Assembly (NCBI GenBank): GCA_018266435.1 | Contig: JAFEAL010000002.1 | Span: 186,001-250,000, forward strand | DNA from: Bacteroidota bacterium | GTDB taxonomy: Bacteria; Bacteroidota; Bacteroidia; Cytophagales; Cyclobacteriaceae | DNA: 64,000 nucleotides | Reading direction: 5' to 3' | Part shown: positions 1 to 9,857 of the stretch, piece after piece | Layout of the letters: each line of letters starts with the position of its first letter | How positions within the stretch are numbered: the stretch's first letter is position 1 | Made by a program: the position numbers and the translations under genes | The notes under the pieces: model-generated | Seen by the model: the letters and a program-made list of their open reading frames with translations, nothing else | Told to the model about the DNA's origin: nothing | Database searches by the model: none

Positions 1-1
1 G

Positions 2-913
2 TTATCCATAACCGTGACCATGACGGGAACGCCACCAGTCTCCACGGATGGACTTCAATTTATTCAGGTGTACGCAAGCGAATTTTCAGGAATCGGATCG
101 TCCAATCCCTTGGATCAAAAATCAACCAACATTGGGTCAGCCTCATCTAACTTCAACAGCGGGTCAGCAATAGTTAATTATTCTAACGAATTGATTTACG
201 GTGCCGCCATTGGTGGTAGTATGTCACCCATCAATAAAGGTGCTACTTTTACTTCCATCAACAACAACAATAGCAACCGGATTGAATATAAAAATGTAAC
301 ACCAGCAGGCACCTATAATGCCGACTTTAATCCATCAGCGGGAGGGGGAACATTTGTAGCTGATCTGGCAACTTTCCGCACCTCAACTTCAGTTCTTCCT
401 ATCGAGTTATTAAGTTTCAATGCTGTAGCTTCTGAAAGTGGTGCTGTGTTAATCGATTGGGCAACCGCCTCAGAAATTAATAACGATTACTTTGAAATCC
501 TTCGATCTGTTGATGGAAAAAATTGGGATGCGATAATCCGTCTAAATGGCGCAGGCAATTCAAAATCGTTAATCAATTATTCGGCTCAAGACGATCATCC
601 TCAGCGGGGAGTCAATTACTATCAATTGAAACAGGTAGACTTTGATGGGAAAAGTACGCTTTCAGAAATACGAGCGGTAGAAGTCAAAAATGTATCAATT
701 AGTTTTTATCCAAACCCCACAACAAATTGGCTGACTATTGATGGGCTTTCGTCAAGTTCAACGGTTTTGGTTTTTAATTCTATTGGATCATTGATCAGCG
801 GAGTTCCGATGGAAGAAACCAATGGTGGGGTTAGATTGAATTTCACTCAACTCACTGAAGGTCTGTACCTCATCAAAACACCCAGCCAGTCTGTTAAAAT
901 TTTAAAGAAATAA
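2..913 (+). CDS. T9SS-secreted protein, C-terminal part (5' end outside window)
   Basis: The reading frame is open to the first base of the window, so the N-terminus is missing; the first ATG at 14 is probably internal. The middle holds the fibronectin-III-like module common in Bacteroidota exported proteins (LPIELLSFNA, then WATASEINNDYFEI and NYYQLKQVDFDG). The last ~75 residues form a type IX secretion sorting domain (Por_Secre_tail): FYPNPTTNWLTI, a GLYLIK motif, and a basic end (VKILKK). The family is recognised by the outer-membrane T9SS, cleaved, and released or anchored at the cell surface. The function of the mature protein cannot be told from this fragment. Confidence 0.85.
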   Translation, partial: LSITVTMTGTPPVSTDGLQFIQVYASEFSGIGSSNPLDQKSTNIGSASSNFNSGSAIVNYSNELIYGAAIGGSMSPINKGATFTSINNNNSNRIEYKNVTPAGTYNADFNPSAGGGTFVADLATFRTSTSVLPIELLSFNAVASESGAVLIDWATASEINNDYFEILRSVDGKNWDAIIRLNGAGNSKSLINYSAQDDHPQRGVNYYQLKQVDFDGKSTLSEIRAVEVKNVSISFYPNPTTNWLTIDGLSSSSTVLVFNSIGSLISGVPMEETNGGVRLNFTQLTEGLYLIKTPSQSVKILKK

Positions 914-1007
914 AAACCTTGCCTGCCTCTTAAGCACAACGGTATCAATTTATTCTTTTAGCCCGGCATTACCCACATTAAGAAACGATCTCGAATTAAT
1001 TCACATT

Positions 1008-3137
1008 TCATTCCTTAATTCCCACCAGGTCCAGCATAAATGCTTGGCGCATGGCTTCTTCTTTAATAGCACGGAAACGGCCTGAGGCTCCGCCATGGCC
1101 GGCATCCATGTTGGTGTAGAGCAGCAGCACATTGTGATCGGTTTTCATGGTACGGAGTTTGGCCACCCATTTGGCCGGTTCCCAATACTGCACCTGGCTA
1201 TCGTGCAGACCGGTAGTCACCAACAGGTTAGGATAGTTTTTCTTTTCTACCTGATCATACGGTGAGTAAGAAAGCATGTACTCGTACTGCTCTTTGATGT
1301 TGGGGTTACCCCACTCGCGCCACTCAAAGGTGGTGAGTGGTATGCTCTCGTCCATCATAGTGGTGATTACATCCACAAAGGGCACGGCTGCAATTACGCC
1401 CTTATATAAATCCGGGCGCATGTTGGTAATGGCACCCATTAACAAGCCACCCGCACTGCCACCGTAGGCAAACAGCTTATCTTGAGCTGCATACTTATTG
1501 GCAATTAGGTATTCAGAACAATCAATGAAATCGGTAAATGTGTTTTTTTTGTTCATCATCTTACCGTCTTCATACCATTTGCCGCCCATCTCCTGGCCAC
1601 CGCGAATGTGTGCCAGCGCATATACAAACCCGCGGTTCAATAAACTCAGGCGGTTAGAGCTGAATGAAGCATACGAGGTAGCCCCATACGATCCGTACGC
1701 ATATTGCAGGCACGGATTGGTTCCATCTTTTTTGAATTGGTCTTTGCGGTAAACAATCGAGACAGGCACCATCGCACCATCGCGGGCTTTGGCCATCACG
1801 CGCTCAGTGGCATAATCTTCGGGTTTAAATCCGCCCAATACTTCGCGTTGCTTGAGCAATTTTTTTTCTTTTGTTACGATGTCGTAATCGAAAGTGGAAG
1901 GCGGAGTGGTCATGGATTGATAATTGTACCGGATTACACCGGTCTCCAACTCGGGGTTATTATCGATACCGGCTACATAGGCCGGCTCGCCAAAGTCAAT
2001 CGAGCTTTCTGATTTATCTGACCATTTTATCAATTTTATTTTCGTCAATCCTTCACTCTCTTCTTCTACAGCAAGGTAATCTTTAAAAAGTTCAAAGCCT
2101 CGAAGAAAGACATTGTCTCGGTGAGCCATTAAATCTTTCCAGTTTTCTTTTCCGGGTTTGGAAACAGGGGCTTCCACTAACCGGTAGTTCACGGCATTCA
2201 AATTGGTGCGGATGTAAAATTTATCGCCCAGGTGATCTACATCATATTCTACATCATTCTGCATTGGCTCGATCATCACCGGCTTGCTGTATATATTATC
2301 GGCATCAAGGTATTGGCTGTAGCCTGCATCGGTTCGGCCTGAGCTGATGAAGATATATTTTTTTGATTTTGATTTATTGACGTAGCACGAAAGTGTTTGG
2401 TCTTTCTCTTCATAAATCAGAGGGTCTTTTTCTTTCGAACCAAGTGTGTGACGAAATACTTTGTCGGAGCGAAGGGTATTGGGATCTTGTGTGGAGTAAA
2501 CAACTGTTTTGTTATCATTGGCCCAGGTCAGGTTTCCTGTAGTACCTCCAATTTTATCAGATACTATTTTTCCCGTAGCCATGTCTTTAAACTTGATGGT
2601 ATAAAAACGCCTGCCAACGGTATCCATACACAGCGCTACCAGGTCATGCTTGGGGCTGTTCACCACAAAGAAACTGAAGTATTTTTGGTTTTTGCCCAAC
2701 TCATTTCCATTGGCAATGATTTCTTCGGGCGCATTCATCGATCCTTTTTTGCGGCAATATACCGGGTAGTCGTATCCTTCTTCAAAGCGTGTGTAGTAAT
2801 AAAAGCCTCCGTCTCTATACGGTACAGACTCATCTTTTTCTTTGATACGTCCTTTCATCTCCTCGTACAGTTTTTCGCGGAGCGTCCGGGTATGAGCAGT
2901 CATCGTGTCGAGGTAATTGTTTTCTGCCTTCAGGTAATTGATTACGGACGAGTCTTCACGGTTCTTCAGCCAATAGTAGTTATCCACACGTTTGTGGCCG
3001 TGCTTAGAAACTATTTCAAAAGGTTTAACCGCAGCCACCGGAGGGTTTACATTCGGCCACTGTGCTGTTTCGACTTTCTTAGGTGTGCACGAAATAACTA
3101 ACGCAAAAAGAATGAGAAGGGAAGCGAATGACTTCAT
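1008..3137 (-). CDS. ptrB: Oligopeptidase B-like serine peptidase (S9A), lipoprotein
   Basis: A prolyl-oligopeptidase family protein of 709 aa, a normal length. An N-terminal beta-propeller region (about 40-430) precedes an alpha/beta hydrolase domain. The likely catalytic triad is Ser561 (GGSAGG), Asp646 (LHDSQV) and His681 (AGHGG). These enzymes cleave short peptides after basic residues. The N-terminus is a lipoprotein signal (hydrophobic stretch, then VISC with Cys17), so the enzyme is probably envelope-anchored, unlike cytosolic E. coli PtrB. It stands alone, convergent with the T9SS gene and divergent from ftsK. The exact specificity (oligopeptidase B or prolyl endopeptidase) is inferred from overall resemblance only. 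Confidence 0.88.
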   Translation of the reverse strand: MKSFASLLILFALVISCTPKKVETAQWPNVNPPVAAVKPFEIVSKHGHKRVDNYYWLKNREDSSVINYLKAENNYLDTMTAHTRTLREKLYEEMKGRIKEKDESVPYRDGGFYYYTRFEEGYDYPVYCRKKGSMNAPEEIIANGNELGKNQKYFSFFVVNSPKHDLVALCMDTVGRRFYTIKFKDMATGKIVSDKIGGTTGNLTWANDNKTVVYSTQDPNTLRSDKVFRHTLGSKEKDPLIYEEKDQTLSCYVNKSKSKKYIFISSGRTDAGYSQYLDADNIYSKPVMIEPMQNDVEYDVDHLGDKFYIRTNLNAVNYRLVEAPVSKPGKENWKDLMAHRDNVFLRGFELFKDYLAVEEESEGLTKIKLIKWSDKSESSIDFGEPAYVAGIDNNPELETGVIRYNYQSMTTPPSTFDYDIVTKEKKLLKQREVLGGFKPEDYATERVMAKARDGAMVPVSIVYRKDQFKKDGTNPCLQYAYGSYGATSYASFSSNRLSLLNRGFVYALAHIRGGQEMGGKWYEDGKMMNKKNTFTDFIDCSEYLIANKYAAQDKLFAYGGSAGGLLMGAITNMRPDLYKGVIAAVPFVDVITTMMDESIPLTTFEWREWGNPNIKEQYEYMLSYSPYDQVEKKNYPNLLVTTGLHDSQVQYWEPAKWVAKLRTMKTDHNVLLLYTNMDAGHGGASGRFRAIKEEAMRQAFMLDLVGIKE

Positions 3138-3247
3138 AAACTAAGAATTTAGAGGACGAAGATAGGTGAAACCCGTTACCGGAAAAGTACCGCATAAATA
3201 AATCTTCTGTTGTTTTTACTTAGTTTTACGTTATTTTTTAAACTTCA

Positions 3248-5686
3248 ATGGCCGAGAATACCATTAAAACCAACTCTTTCAAGAAACCTGAAAAAGAAAA
3301 AAAGCCCAAGGCAGGCAAATCTAAATCACGTTTCAGTTTTGATTTTTTCAAAGATCCTCGCTTTGTTTTAGCCTTTGGTTTTTTTCTGATTGTATTATCG
3401 CTTTTTCTGTTCACTTCTTTTGTCTCTTATTTATTTACCGGCAAAGCTGACCAAAGTGTCATTGAAGCCTTAAGTGATACAAGCCTGGCCGATTCGGGAA
3501 AAGAAGTCGGCAACTGGCTGGGTCTTTATGGAGCCATCACTTCTCATTTTATGATCTTCCGGTGGCTGGGTATCTCTGCTTTTTTTATTCCCCCGTTAAT
3601 CTTTTTTCTTGGCTTCCGGCTTGTGTATAAGCGCGATCTGGTCAATTTATTTTCTTCCTTTATTTTATCTGTGTTTGCCGGGCTGTGGCTGAGTTTGCTG
3701 CTGGGTTACATTACACACAGTTTGGCCGGTGCAACTGAAATCAGTTTTTTAAGTGGCGGACTAGGTTATGAGTTGGCCAAAATATCAGATGGGCTCTTCG
3801 GGTGGGGAACGTTTTTGATCTTGGTTCTTACCCTTTTTGTATTCATTATTTATTATTTCAATGTTACGGCTATCCCTACGTTTGTGCGCAACCCAAAGCC
3901 TATGGGCAACGATGCGCTGATTCCCGAAGATGAATCAGTACCGACAACCTATACCGATGATCGTGATAACTGGCCCAAACAGGAAGAAACCCCTGAACCT
4001 GAATTGTTGACAAATAAACTGGTTGAAGAAAAACCTAAGCCAAACATTAAACTAGAGATAGAATCTGAAAAAACCGAGCCTAAAAAACCAGAGCTGGCCT
4101 TGATTGTAGAAGAATCAAAATCCGATACAGAAAAGCTGGCTGAAAAATTGGTTGAGGAAAAAGGGGCGTATGACCCTACCCTGGATTTGAGCAGCTATCG
4201 TTTCCCCCCGCTTGAGTTACTGAACGAGTATGAAACCGGCAAGGTGCAGGTAACGCAAGAAGAGCTTAATGCCAACAAAGACAAGATCGTAGCCACGCTC
4301 ACCAACTTCAAGATCGGCATCAGCAGCATCAAAGCCACCATTGGCCCAACGGTAACACTGTATGAAATCGTACCTGAAGCGGGCATCAAGATTTCGCGTA
4401 TTAAAAACCTGGAAGATGATATTGCATTAAGCCTTGCAGCACTTGGCATTCGCATCATTGCGCCCATTCCCGGAAAAGGAACGATTGGCATTGAAGTACC
4501 TAACAAAAACCGCGAGATGGTAAGCATTCGTTCTGTGCTTTCCAGCCAGGCATTTATCAAGTCAGACCGGGAGTTGCCGATTGCCTTGGGCAAAACCATT
4601 TCCAACGAGTTGTACATCATCGATCTTACTAAAATGCCCCACTTGCTCGTGGCAGGCGCAACAGGCCAGGGAAAATCAGTAGGGTTAAATGTTATCCTTA
4701 CCTCACTCTTATACAAGCGTCATCCCAGTCAATTAAAATTTGTGTTGGTCGATCCAAAAAAAGTGGAGATGAGCTTATTCAGCAAAATCGAGCGGCATTA
4801 TTTGGCTAAACTTCCTAACAGTGAAGAGGCTATCATCACCGACACTAAAAAAGTGGTGTACACGCTCAATTCACTTTGCATCGAAATGGAAAACCGCTAC
4901 GAGATGCTGAAAGATGCGGGAGCAAAAAATTTAAAAGAGTACAACGCCAAGATTATAGGAAGAAAACTAAACCCCAATGACGGCCATCGGTTTTTGCCGT
5001 ACATTATTTTAGTGATTGATGAATTGGCTGACCTGATGATGACCGCAGGTAAAGAAGTTGAAACACCCATAGCCCGGCTGGCCCAATTAGCCCGCGCTAT
5101 TGGCATTCACTTAGTGGTAGCCACTCAGCGTCCTTCGGTAAACGTAATCACGGGTGTGATCAAAGCCAATTTCCCGGCACGGCTTTCCTTCCGTGTAACT
5201 TCTAAAATTGATTCGCGCACCATACTTGATACAGGCGGGGCTGATCAATTGGTAGGCCAAGGAGATATGTTGCTCTCGGCCGGCTCTGAAATCATCCGGT
5301 TGCAGTGTCCGTTTGTTGATACCCCCGAGTTAGACAAAGTTGTAGATTTCATCGGCTCACAGCGCGGGTTTGAATCGGCCTATCAGTTGCCTGAGTTTGA
5401 GGGTGAAGATGAGGGCGGAGCCGCGGCCGTGGATTTATCCGATCGCGATGTGTTGTTTGAAGAAGCCGCTCGATTAATTGTTGCCCATCAGCAGGGAAGC
5501 ACCTCGCTGATTCAACGCAAATTAAAATTAGGATATAACCGTGCCGGCAGATTAATTGACCAATTAGAGGCAGCCGGCATTGTAGGGCCCTTTGAAGGAA
5601 GTAAAGCCCGAGAAGTACTCATTCGTGATGAAATGAGTTTGGAACAATTATTGAAAGCTTTGAAAGAAAAACACAATCAACCCTAA
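3248..5686 (+). CDS. ftsK: DNA translocase FtsK/SpoIIIE
   Basis: A chromosome-segregation motor that pumps DNA through the closing septum and activates XerCD at dif. The 812 aa contain four or five N-terminal membrane helices (about 38-205), a charged Pro/Glu/Lys linker (about 210-310) and the RecA-like motor. The Walker A is GATGQGKS, residues 470-477 with Lys476; the Walker B region is VIDELADLM. A C-terminal winged helix (gamma domain, about 745-812; KLGYNRAGRLIDQLE) would read KOPS-type sequences. The linker is short, closer to SpoIIIE than to E. coli FtsK. The start ATG follows an AT-rich stretch without a Shine-Dalgarno. A lolA-like gene follows after 28 bp, an order common in this phylum. 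Confidence 0.96.
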   Translation: MAENTIKTNSFKKPEKEKKPKAGKSKSRFSFDFFKDPRFVLAFGFFLIVLSLFLFTSFVSYLFTGKADQSVIEALSDTSLADSGKEVGNWLGLYGAITSHFMIFRWLGISAFFIPPLIFFLGFRLVYKRDLVNLFSSFILSVFAGLWLSLLLGYITHSLAGATEISFLSGGLGYELAKISDGLFGWGTFLILVLTLFVFIIYYFNVTAIPTFVRNPKPMGNDALIPEDESVPTTYTDDRDNWPKQEETPEPELLTNKLVEEKPKPNIKLEIESEKTEPKKPELALIVEESKSDTEKLAEKLVEEKGAYDPTLDLSSYRFPPLELLNEYETGKVQVTQEELNANKDKIVATLTNFKIGISSIKATIGPTVTLYEIVPEAGIKISRIKNLEDDIALSLAALGIRIIAPIPGKGTIGIEVPNKNREMVSIRSVLSSQAFIKSDRELPIALGKTISNELYIIDLTKMPHLLVAGATGQGKSVGLNVILTSLLYKRHPSQLKFVLVDPKKVEMSLFSKIERHYLAKLPNSEEAIITDTKKVVYTLNSLCIEMENRYEMLKDAGAKNLKEYNAKIIGRKLNPNDGHRFLPYIILVIDELADLMMTAGKEVETPIARLAQLARAIGIHLVVATQRPSVNVITGVIKANFPARLSFRVTSKIDSRTILDTGGADQLVGQGDMLLSAGSEIIRLQCPFVDTPELDKVVDFIGSQRGFESAYQLPEFEGEDEGGAAAVDLSDRDVLFEEAARLIVAHQQGSTSLIQRKLKLGYNRAGRLIDQLEAAGIVGPFEGSKAREVLIRDEMSLEQLLKALKEKHNQP

Positions 5687-5714
5687 TTATTGAATTTTGA
5701 ATCTTAAACAAATT

Positions 5715-6356
5715 ATGAAACGAACCGTATTTTCTGTACTCTCTGTTATTTTGTCGCACGTTGTTTTTTCGCAGTATGACCCCAAAGCTCTGGAGGTACT
5801 GGAAGCCATGAGCAAAAAATACAAATCCATCACTTCATTTGAGGCCCTGCTCTCTTCTACATTAACCAACGAATCGGCTGGAGTGAAAGACGAATTCAAA
5901 GGGAAGATCACTGTAAAAGGCAATAAATACGTGTTGGCACTACCCGAACAGGAAGTTTACAACAACGGCAAAACCGTGTGGACCTATTTGCCCGAACAAA
6001 AAGAAGTAAACATTGATGACTTCGATCCGAAATCGGACGACCTCAACCCATCCAAAATTTTTGATATGTTTAAAAAGGGCTTCAAATACCTTTTATACGG
6101 GCAGGATACTCAGGGCGGGGTACTTTGCGATGAAATTGACCTGATCCCTGAAAAAAAAGATGCCCAGTATTTCAAAGTAAAAATGTTTATTTCAAAAAAA
6201 GACAAAAGCGTGCAAAGCTGGATCATGTTCGATCGCGGAGGTAACCGCTACAAATACACCATCACCAAGTTTACGCCACACATCAAAGTAGATGATTCGT
6301 TCTTTGAATTTGACCTGAAGAAACATCCGGGAGTAAGCCCCAATGACTTGCGGTAA
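5715..6356 (+). CDS. lolA: Periplasmic lipoprotein carrier, LolA family
   Basis: A 213-aa protein with a signal peptide ending near VVFSQ. The body matches the LolA/LolA-like fold: an N-terminal helix (LEAMSKKYKSITSFEA), then alternating strands with short motifs such as KGNKYVLALPEQEVYNNGKTVW. LolA carries outer-membrane lipoproteins from LolCDE across the periplasm. ATG 5715 is preferred over an in-frame TTG at 5697 because it starts directly at the signal peptide. It probably shares a transcript with ftsK and ends at the hairpin at 6378. In Bacteroidota no LolB is normally found, so the downstream acceptor is unknown. Confidence 0.85.
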   Translation: MKRTVFSVLSVILSHVVFSQYDPKALEVLEAMSKKYKSITSFEALLSSTLTNESAGVKDEFKGKITVKGNKYVLALPEQEVYNNGKTVWTYLPEQKEVNIDDFDPKSDDLNPSKIFDMFKKGFKYLLYGQDTQGGVLCDEIDLIPEKKDAQYFKVKMFISKKDKSVQSWIMFDRGGNRYKYTITKFTPHIKVDDSFFEFDLKKHPGVSPNDLR

Positions 6357-6377
6357 GATTTTATCAACCATTGATAG

Positions 6378-6399
6378 GCCGCTTTATGCGGCTTTTTTT
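6378..6399 (+). terminator. Intrinsic terminator after lolA
   Basis: The stem GCCGC (6378-6382) pairs with GCGGC (6388-6392) around a TTTAT loop, followed by seven T. It ends only 11 bases before the pyrF start codon. The bases just after it, TATTTTTA (6399-6406), match seven of eight positions of the -7 promoter box TAnnTTTG, so pyrF may start a near-leaderless transcript there. Confidence 0.75.
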
Positions 6400-6410
6400 A
6401 TTTTTACCTT

Positions 6411-7229
6411 ATGAACCGCGCCCAACTCTTCGAGCAAATCAAAAAAAAACATTCCTACCTCTGCGTGGGCCTGGATGCCGATATTGAAAAAATTCCAACA
6501 CACTTATTAAAAAGCGATGATCCAATCTTCGAGTTTAACAAACAGATCATTGATGCTACCCGCGATTTTGCCATTGCGTATAAACCCAACATTGCGTTTT
6601 ATGAATCACTCGGGGCCGGTGGCTGGATTAGTTTAAAAAAAACACTCGATTATATTCCCAGCGAATGTTTTAGTATTGCCGATGCCAAGCGCGGAGACAT
6701 TGGCAACACCTCGGCACTGTACGCACGTACTTTTTTTAAGAACATGAATTTTGATGCCATCACTGTGGCCCCCTACATGGGCGAAGATTCGGTAAAACCA
6801 TTTTTGGAATTCAAAGACAAGTGGGTGATTCTTTTGGCTCACACATCTAATCGAGGCAGTGAAGATTTTCAACTTCTCCAGACACGTGATGGAAAATTTG
6901 TTTATGAAGAAGTGATCTTTGCCGGCCAGCGCTGGGCTACGGCTGACCAAATGATGTTTGTGGTAGGGGCTACACACGAAGAAAAAATAGATTCCATCCG
7001 AAGATTGGCACCCGAACATTTTTTTCTGCTTCCTGGTGTGGGTGCGCAAGGGGCAAATCTGGAAGTGGTGTCAAAAGAAGGTATGAATCAACAGTGTGGG
7101 TTGATCATCAATTCTGCCCGGTCAATTATTTATGCTTCACCTAAAGAGGATTTTGCCGAAGCGGCACGTAAGGAAGCCAACAAGCTTCAACAAAGTATGA
7201 GTAACCTGTTGCAGGAATACTGTAAATAA
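6411..7229 (+). CDS. pyrF: Orotidine 5'-phosphate decarboxylase (PyrF, long type)
   Basis: Catalyses OMP to UMP, the last step of pyrimidine synthesis. The protein is 272 aa, the length of the long bacterial PyrF type. The diagnostic motif is [10 protein letters not shown] at 91-100, with Lys93 as the proton-donating lysine and Asp91/Asp96 in the charged network. The N-terminal [10 protein letters not shown] strand and the late LLPGVGAQG phosphate-binding loop also fit. It lies directly behind the lolA terminator. A DUF2851 gene follows after 37 bp and may be cotranscribed. Confidence 0.95.
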   Translation: MNRAQLFEQIKKKHSYLCVGLDADIEKIPTHLLKSDDPIFEFNKQIIDATRDFAIAYKPNIAFYESLGAGGWISLKKTLDYIPSECFSIADAKRGDIGNTSALYARTFFKNMNFDAITVAPYMGEDSVKPFLEFKDKWVILLAHTSNRGSEDFQLLQTRDGKFVYEEVIFAGQRWATADQMMFVVGATHEEKIDSIRRLAPEHFFLLPGVGAQGANLEVVSKEGMNQQCGLIINSARSIIYASPKEDFAEAARKEANKLQQSMSNLLQEYCK

Positions 7230-7266
7230 GGTCATCGTATATTTCGATCTTAATAAATGGTCTTGT

Positions 7267-8544
7267 ATGAACGAATCATTCCTGCATTACCTGTGGCAAT
7301 TTCAATACTTCAATAAAGAAAATTTGTTGACAACCGCTGGTGAACCACTCGTTATATTAAAGACTGGTACCCTAAATGCTCATGCCGGCCCTGATTTTTT
7401 CAATGCTAAAATTACGATAGGAAAATTAGAATGGGTCGGTAACATCGAAATTCATATTAAGAGTTCGGATTGGTATGCCCATCATCACCAAACCGATCAG
7501 GCGTATAAAAATGTGATCTTGCATGTGGTGTGGGATAACGACAGACCCGTAGTCAATGGTAAGGAAATACTTCCCACACTGGAACTAAAAAGCCGTGTGA
7601 GCGAATCGTTGTTGAAAGAGTACAAAAAAATAATCAACAGTTCTGCTTCTGTTGCGTGCGAAAAAATGTTTGCCTCAGTTAATGAATTGATAAAAATTTC
7701 CATGCTCGACAAATCGTTGATGCAACGACTGGAAATAAAAGCAGAAACCGTATTCTCTCTGTTGAAACTCAACAAAGGCGATTGGGAAGAAACGGTGTAT
7801 CAGTTGCTTGCCAAAAATTTTGGGTTTAAAGTGAATGCCGATCCGTTTTTTTTATTGAGCAAATCCTTGCCCTATAAGATTATACAAAAGCAAAGTAAGC
7901 TAGTGCAGGTGGAAGCTTTATTTTTTGGTCAGGCCGGTTTGCTTTCAACCCGAACCAAAGACCCGTACCTTACCTCCTTGTGTAATGAATACAGTTTTTT
8001 AGCTGAAAAATTTTCATTAAAAAAAACTCAGCTGAATATAGGACAGTGGAAATTTTTACGTTTGAGGCCTGCTAATTTTCCCACCCTGCGTATGGCTCAG
8101 TTTGCTTCGTTGTTGTTTAATGTGAAGTCAATTTTTTCAACCATCCTTTCTGCTGGCTCATACCAGGCCTTTCAAAAAATATTTCACAGGCAGACCTCCG
8201 AATACTGGCAAACCCATTATCGTTTTGGAGTAAAGGCCAACCGGAACGTCCCTGAATTAGGCCGGTCCGGTGTAGAAAACCTACTTATCAACACGGTCGT
8301 TCCGTTACTGGTGGCTTACGGAAAACACAAAGATGAACAGCGATACATTGACCGTGCTGTTGACGTACTGCTGAGTTTACCCGCTGAAAATAATTCGATC
8401 ACCCGAAAATGGCACAGCCTTGGCCTGAAGGTAAAAAACGCATTTGATTCGCAGGCCATACTTGAGTTGTACAACCATTTTTGTCAAAGGCGGCAATGCC
8501 TTAATTGCAACATCGGCATTTCTATATTAAAGCCAGACAAGTGA
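7267..8544 (+). CDS. DUF2851 family protein
   Basis: A 425-aa protein of the DUF2851 family, widespread and nearly restricted to Bacteroidota and relatives; no function is established. The conserved N-terminal part is visible: the motif LNAHAGPDFFNAKI (about 36-49), then WVGNIEIHIKSSDWYAHHH (about 58-76). The histidine/aspartate-rich block could suggest a nuclease-like or metal site, but this is inference. There is no signal peptide. A cysteine pair lies near the C-terminus (CLNCNIG). The stop codon overlaps the GTG start of the next gene in a GTGA arrangement, so the two are translationally coupled. Confidence 0.8.
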   Translation: MNESFLHYLWQFQYFNKENLLTTAGEPLVILKTGTLNAHAGPDFFNAKITIGKLEWVGNIEIHIKSSDWYAHHHQTDQAYKNVILHVVWDNDRPVVNGKEILPTLELKSRVSESLLKEYKKIINSSASVACEKMFASVNELIKISMLDKSLMQRLEIKAETVFSLLKLNKGDWEETVYQLLAKNFGFKVNADPFFLLSKSLPYKIIQKQSKLVQVEALFFGQAGLLSTRTKDPYLTSLCNEYSFLAEKFSLKKTQLNIGQWKFLRLRPANFPTLRMAQFASLLFNVKSIFSTILSAGSYQAFQKIFHRQTSEYWQTHYRFGVKANRNVPELGRSGVENLLINTVVPLLVAYGKHKDEQRYIDRAVDVLLSLPAENNSITRKWHSLGLKVKNAFDSQAILELYNHFCQRRQCLNCNIGISILKPDK

Positions 8545-9809
8545 AAATCCTGGTGTACATTATTCATTGTTTCATTGTTTTTTGTTCAGCTTATCTGCTT
8601 TCAAAAAGATGGCGTACCACAACAAGCAAACTTTTTTGGGGCTCACTTTTTGTTCATTTAGGTGGAGGGGTAGCCGTTGGGCTTATCTACTCTCACTATT
8701 ATTCGGCCAATGACACGTGGCAGTTTTTTAACGATGCTACAAAACTCACCTCCATAGCCAAAACGGATTTTATGAGTTATGTCAAGCTTATGGTTGACCT
8801 CAGCGATGATCAGTTATACCCGGGCGTTATTACGGGTGATTTCCGTTCTTTGATTTTTGTAAAAATGCTCAGCGTTTTTTGTTTGATCAGCAGAGACAGT
8901 TATTGGATTTCATCTGTTTATTTTTCATTCATTGCTTTTGCTGCCTCATGGTTTCTGTATCATAAAATGATATGCTATGTACCTCGGTCAGAGCGTGCGG
9001 CTGCATTGGCAATTTTATTTTTTCCTTCTATTGTGTTTTGGAGCAGTGGTATAGAAAAAGAAACACTTACCCTTGCTTCATTATATTTTTTGTCGGGTAT
9101 TTTTTTAGAGTGGGTTTCAGAACAAAAAATTAAAAAATGGTTTTGGCTGCCCACCATTATGGCAAGCTTTGTACTTTGGGCCTTAAAGTATTATTGGGCA
9201 GGTGTTTTTTTTATTAGTGTTTTTTCAGCGTTAATCTTGCTGTTTCTTGCTCAGCGCCTGCCTCAATTAAAAACCCGATTCGTTTCAACCTATGTCATCC
9301 TTTTTATTGTCATTGGTGCAGGCGTAAGCACGCTTCATCCAAATTTTTATATAAACCGCTTTTTAGAAGTGTTGGTTAGTAATCATAACACTTTCGTAAG
9401 CATCTCTCGCGATAACAACCTGATTCATTTTTATGAATTGAAACCAACAATTGTAAGTGTTGTGATCAATTCGCCATTTGCTTTGGTCTCAGGCATTTTT
9501 CGCCCACTGATTGGAGAAGGACAGGGTTGGCTTGGGTTTATCGCTTCGATTGAAAATTTTCTTCTTCTTCTTCTGTTTCTTTCAAAGTTGATGAGTTTGC
9601 GAAAAAATATTTCTACGAGAGTTTCAGTTTTATTTTTGGCCGTGGGCAGCTATTGTGTGGTGCTGTGTGTGTGTTTGGCCCTGTCAACACCTAATTTAGG
9701 AACGCTGTCGCGCTACCGGGTTGGGTTTTTACCTTTTTTGGTCTTTATCATAGCTCATGAAAATCCATTGGTGGATTGGGTTGCAAAAAAATGGAAGGGC
9801 TCAAACTGA
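8541..9809 (+). CDS. Polytopic inner-membrane protein of unknown function
   Basis: A 422-aa protein with roughly ten hydrophobic segments spread over its whole length and short basic loops. The pattern resembles surface-polysaccharide polymerases or GT-C type glycosyltransferases, but no signature motif was recognised. A charged loop near ANDTWQFFNDA after the second helix may be a periplasmic active loop. The start is taken at GTG 8541, which overlaps the TGA of the DUF2851 gene by four bases; an upstream TTG at 8505 would force a 40-base overlap. It is followed by a sugar-type acyltransferase gene, which weakly supports a glycan role. Confidence 0.6.
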   Translation: MKILVYIIHCFIVFCSAYLLSKRWRTTTSKLFWGSLFVHLGGGVAVGLIYSHYYSANDTWQFFNDATKLTSIAKTDFMSYVKLMVDLSDDQLYPGVITGDFRSLIFVKMLSVFCLISRDSYWISSVYFSFIAFAASWFLYHKMICYVPRSERAAALAILFFPSIVFWSSGIEKETLTLASLYFLSGIFLEWVSEQKIKKWFWLPTIMASFVLWALKYYWAGVFFISVFSALILLFLAQRLPQLKTRFVSTYVILFIVIGAGVSTLHPNFYINRFLEVLVSNHNTFVSISRDNNLIHFYELKPTIVSVVINSPFALVSGIFRPLIGEGQGWLGFIASIENFLLLLLFLSKLMSLRKNISTRVSVLFLAVGSYCVVLCVCLALSTPNLGTLSRYRVGFLPFLVFIIAHENPLVDWVAKKWKGSN

Positions 9810-9845
9810 GTTTTTGTAGTTGGCCTTCTATATCTTATTCTGAAT

Positions 9846-9853
9846 TATCTTTG
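9846..9853 (+). promoter_or_regulatory. -7 promoter box for the NeuD-type gene
   Basis: TATCTTTG matches the Bacteroidota -7 element TAnnTTTG exactly. It ends four bases before the ATG at 9858, which would put the transcription start at or next to the start codon. No convincing -33 box lies at the standard distance. Confidence 0.4.
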
Positions 9854-9857
9854 CCGG

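Noticed and set aside
2397-3101. 234-codon open frame opposite the oligopeptidase gene
   Set aside because: It is antisense to well-conserved coding sequence and has no recognisable domain or start context.
5687-5923. 78-codon frame opposite the lolA start
   Set aside because: It is antisense to lolA and has no recognisable domain.
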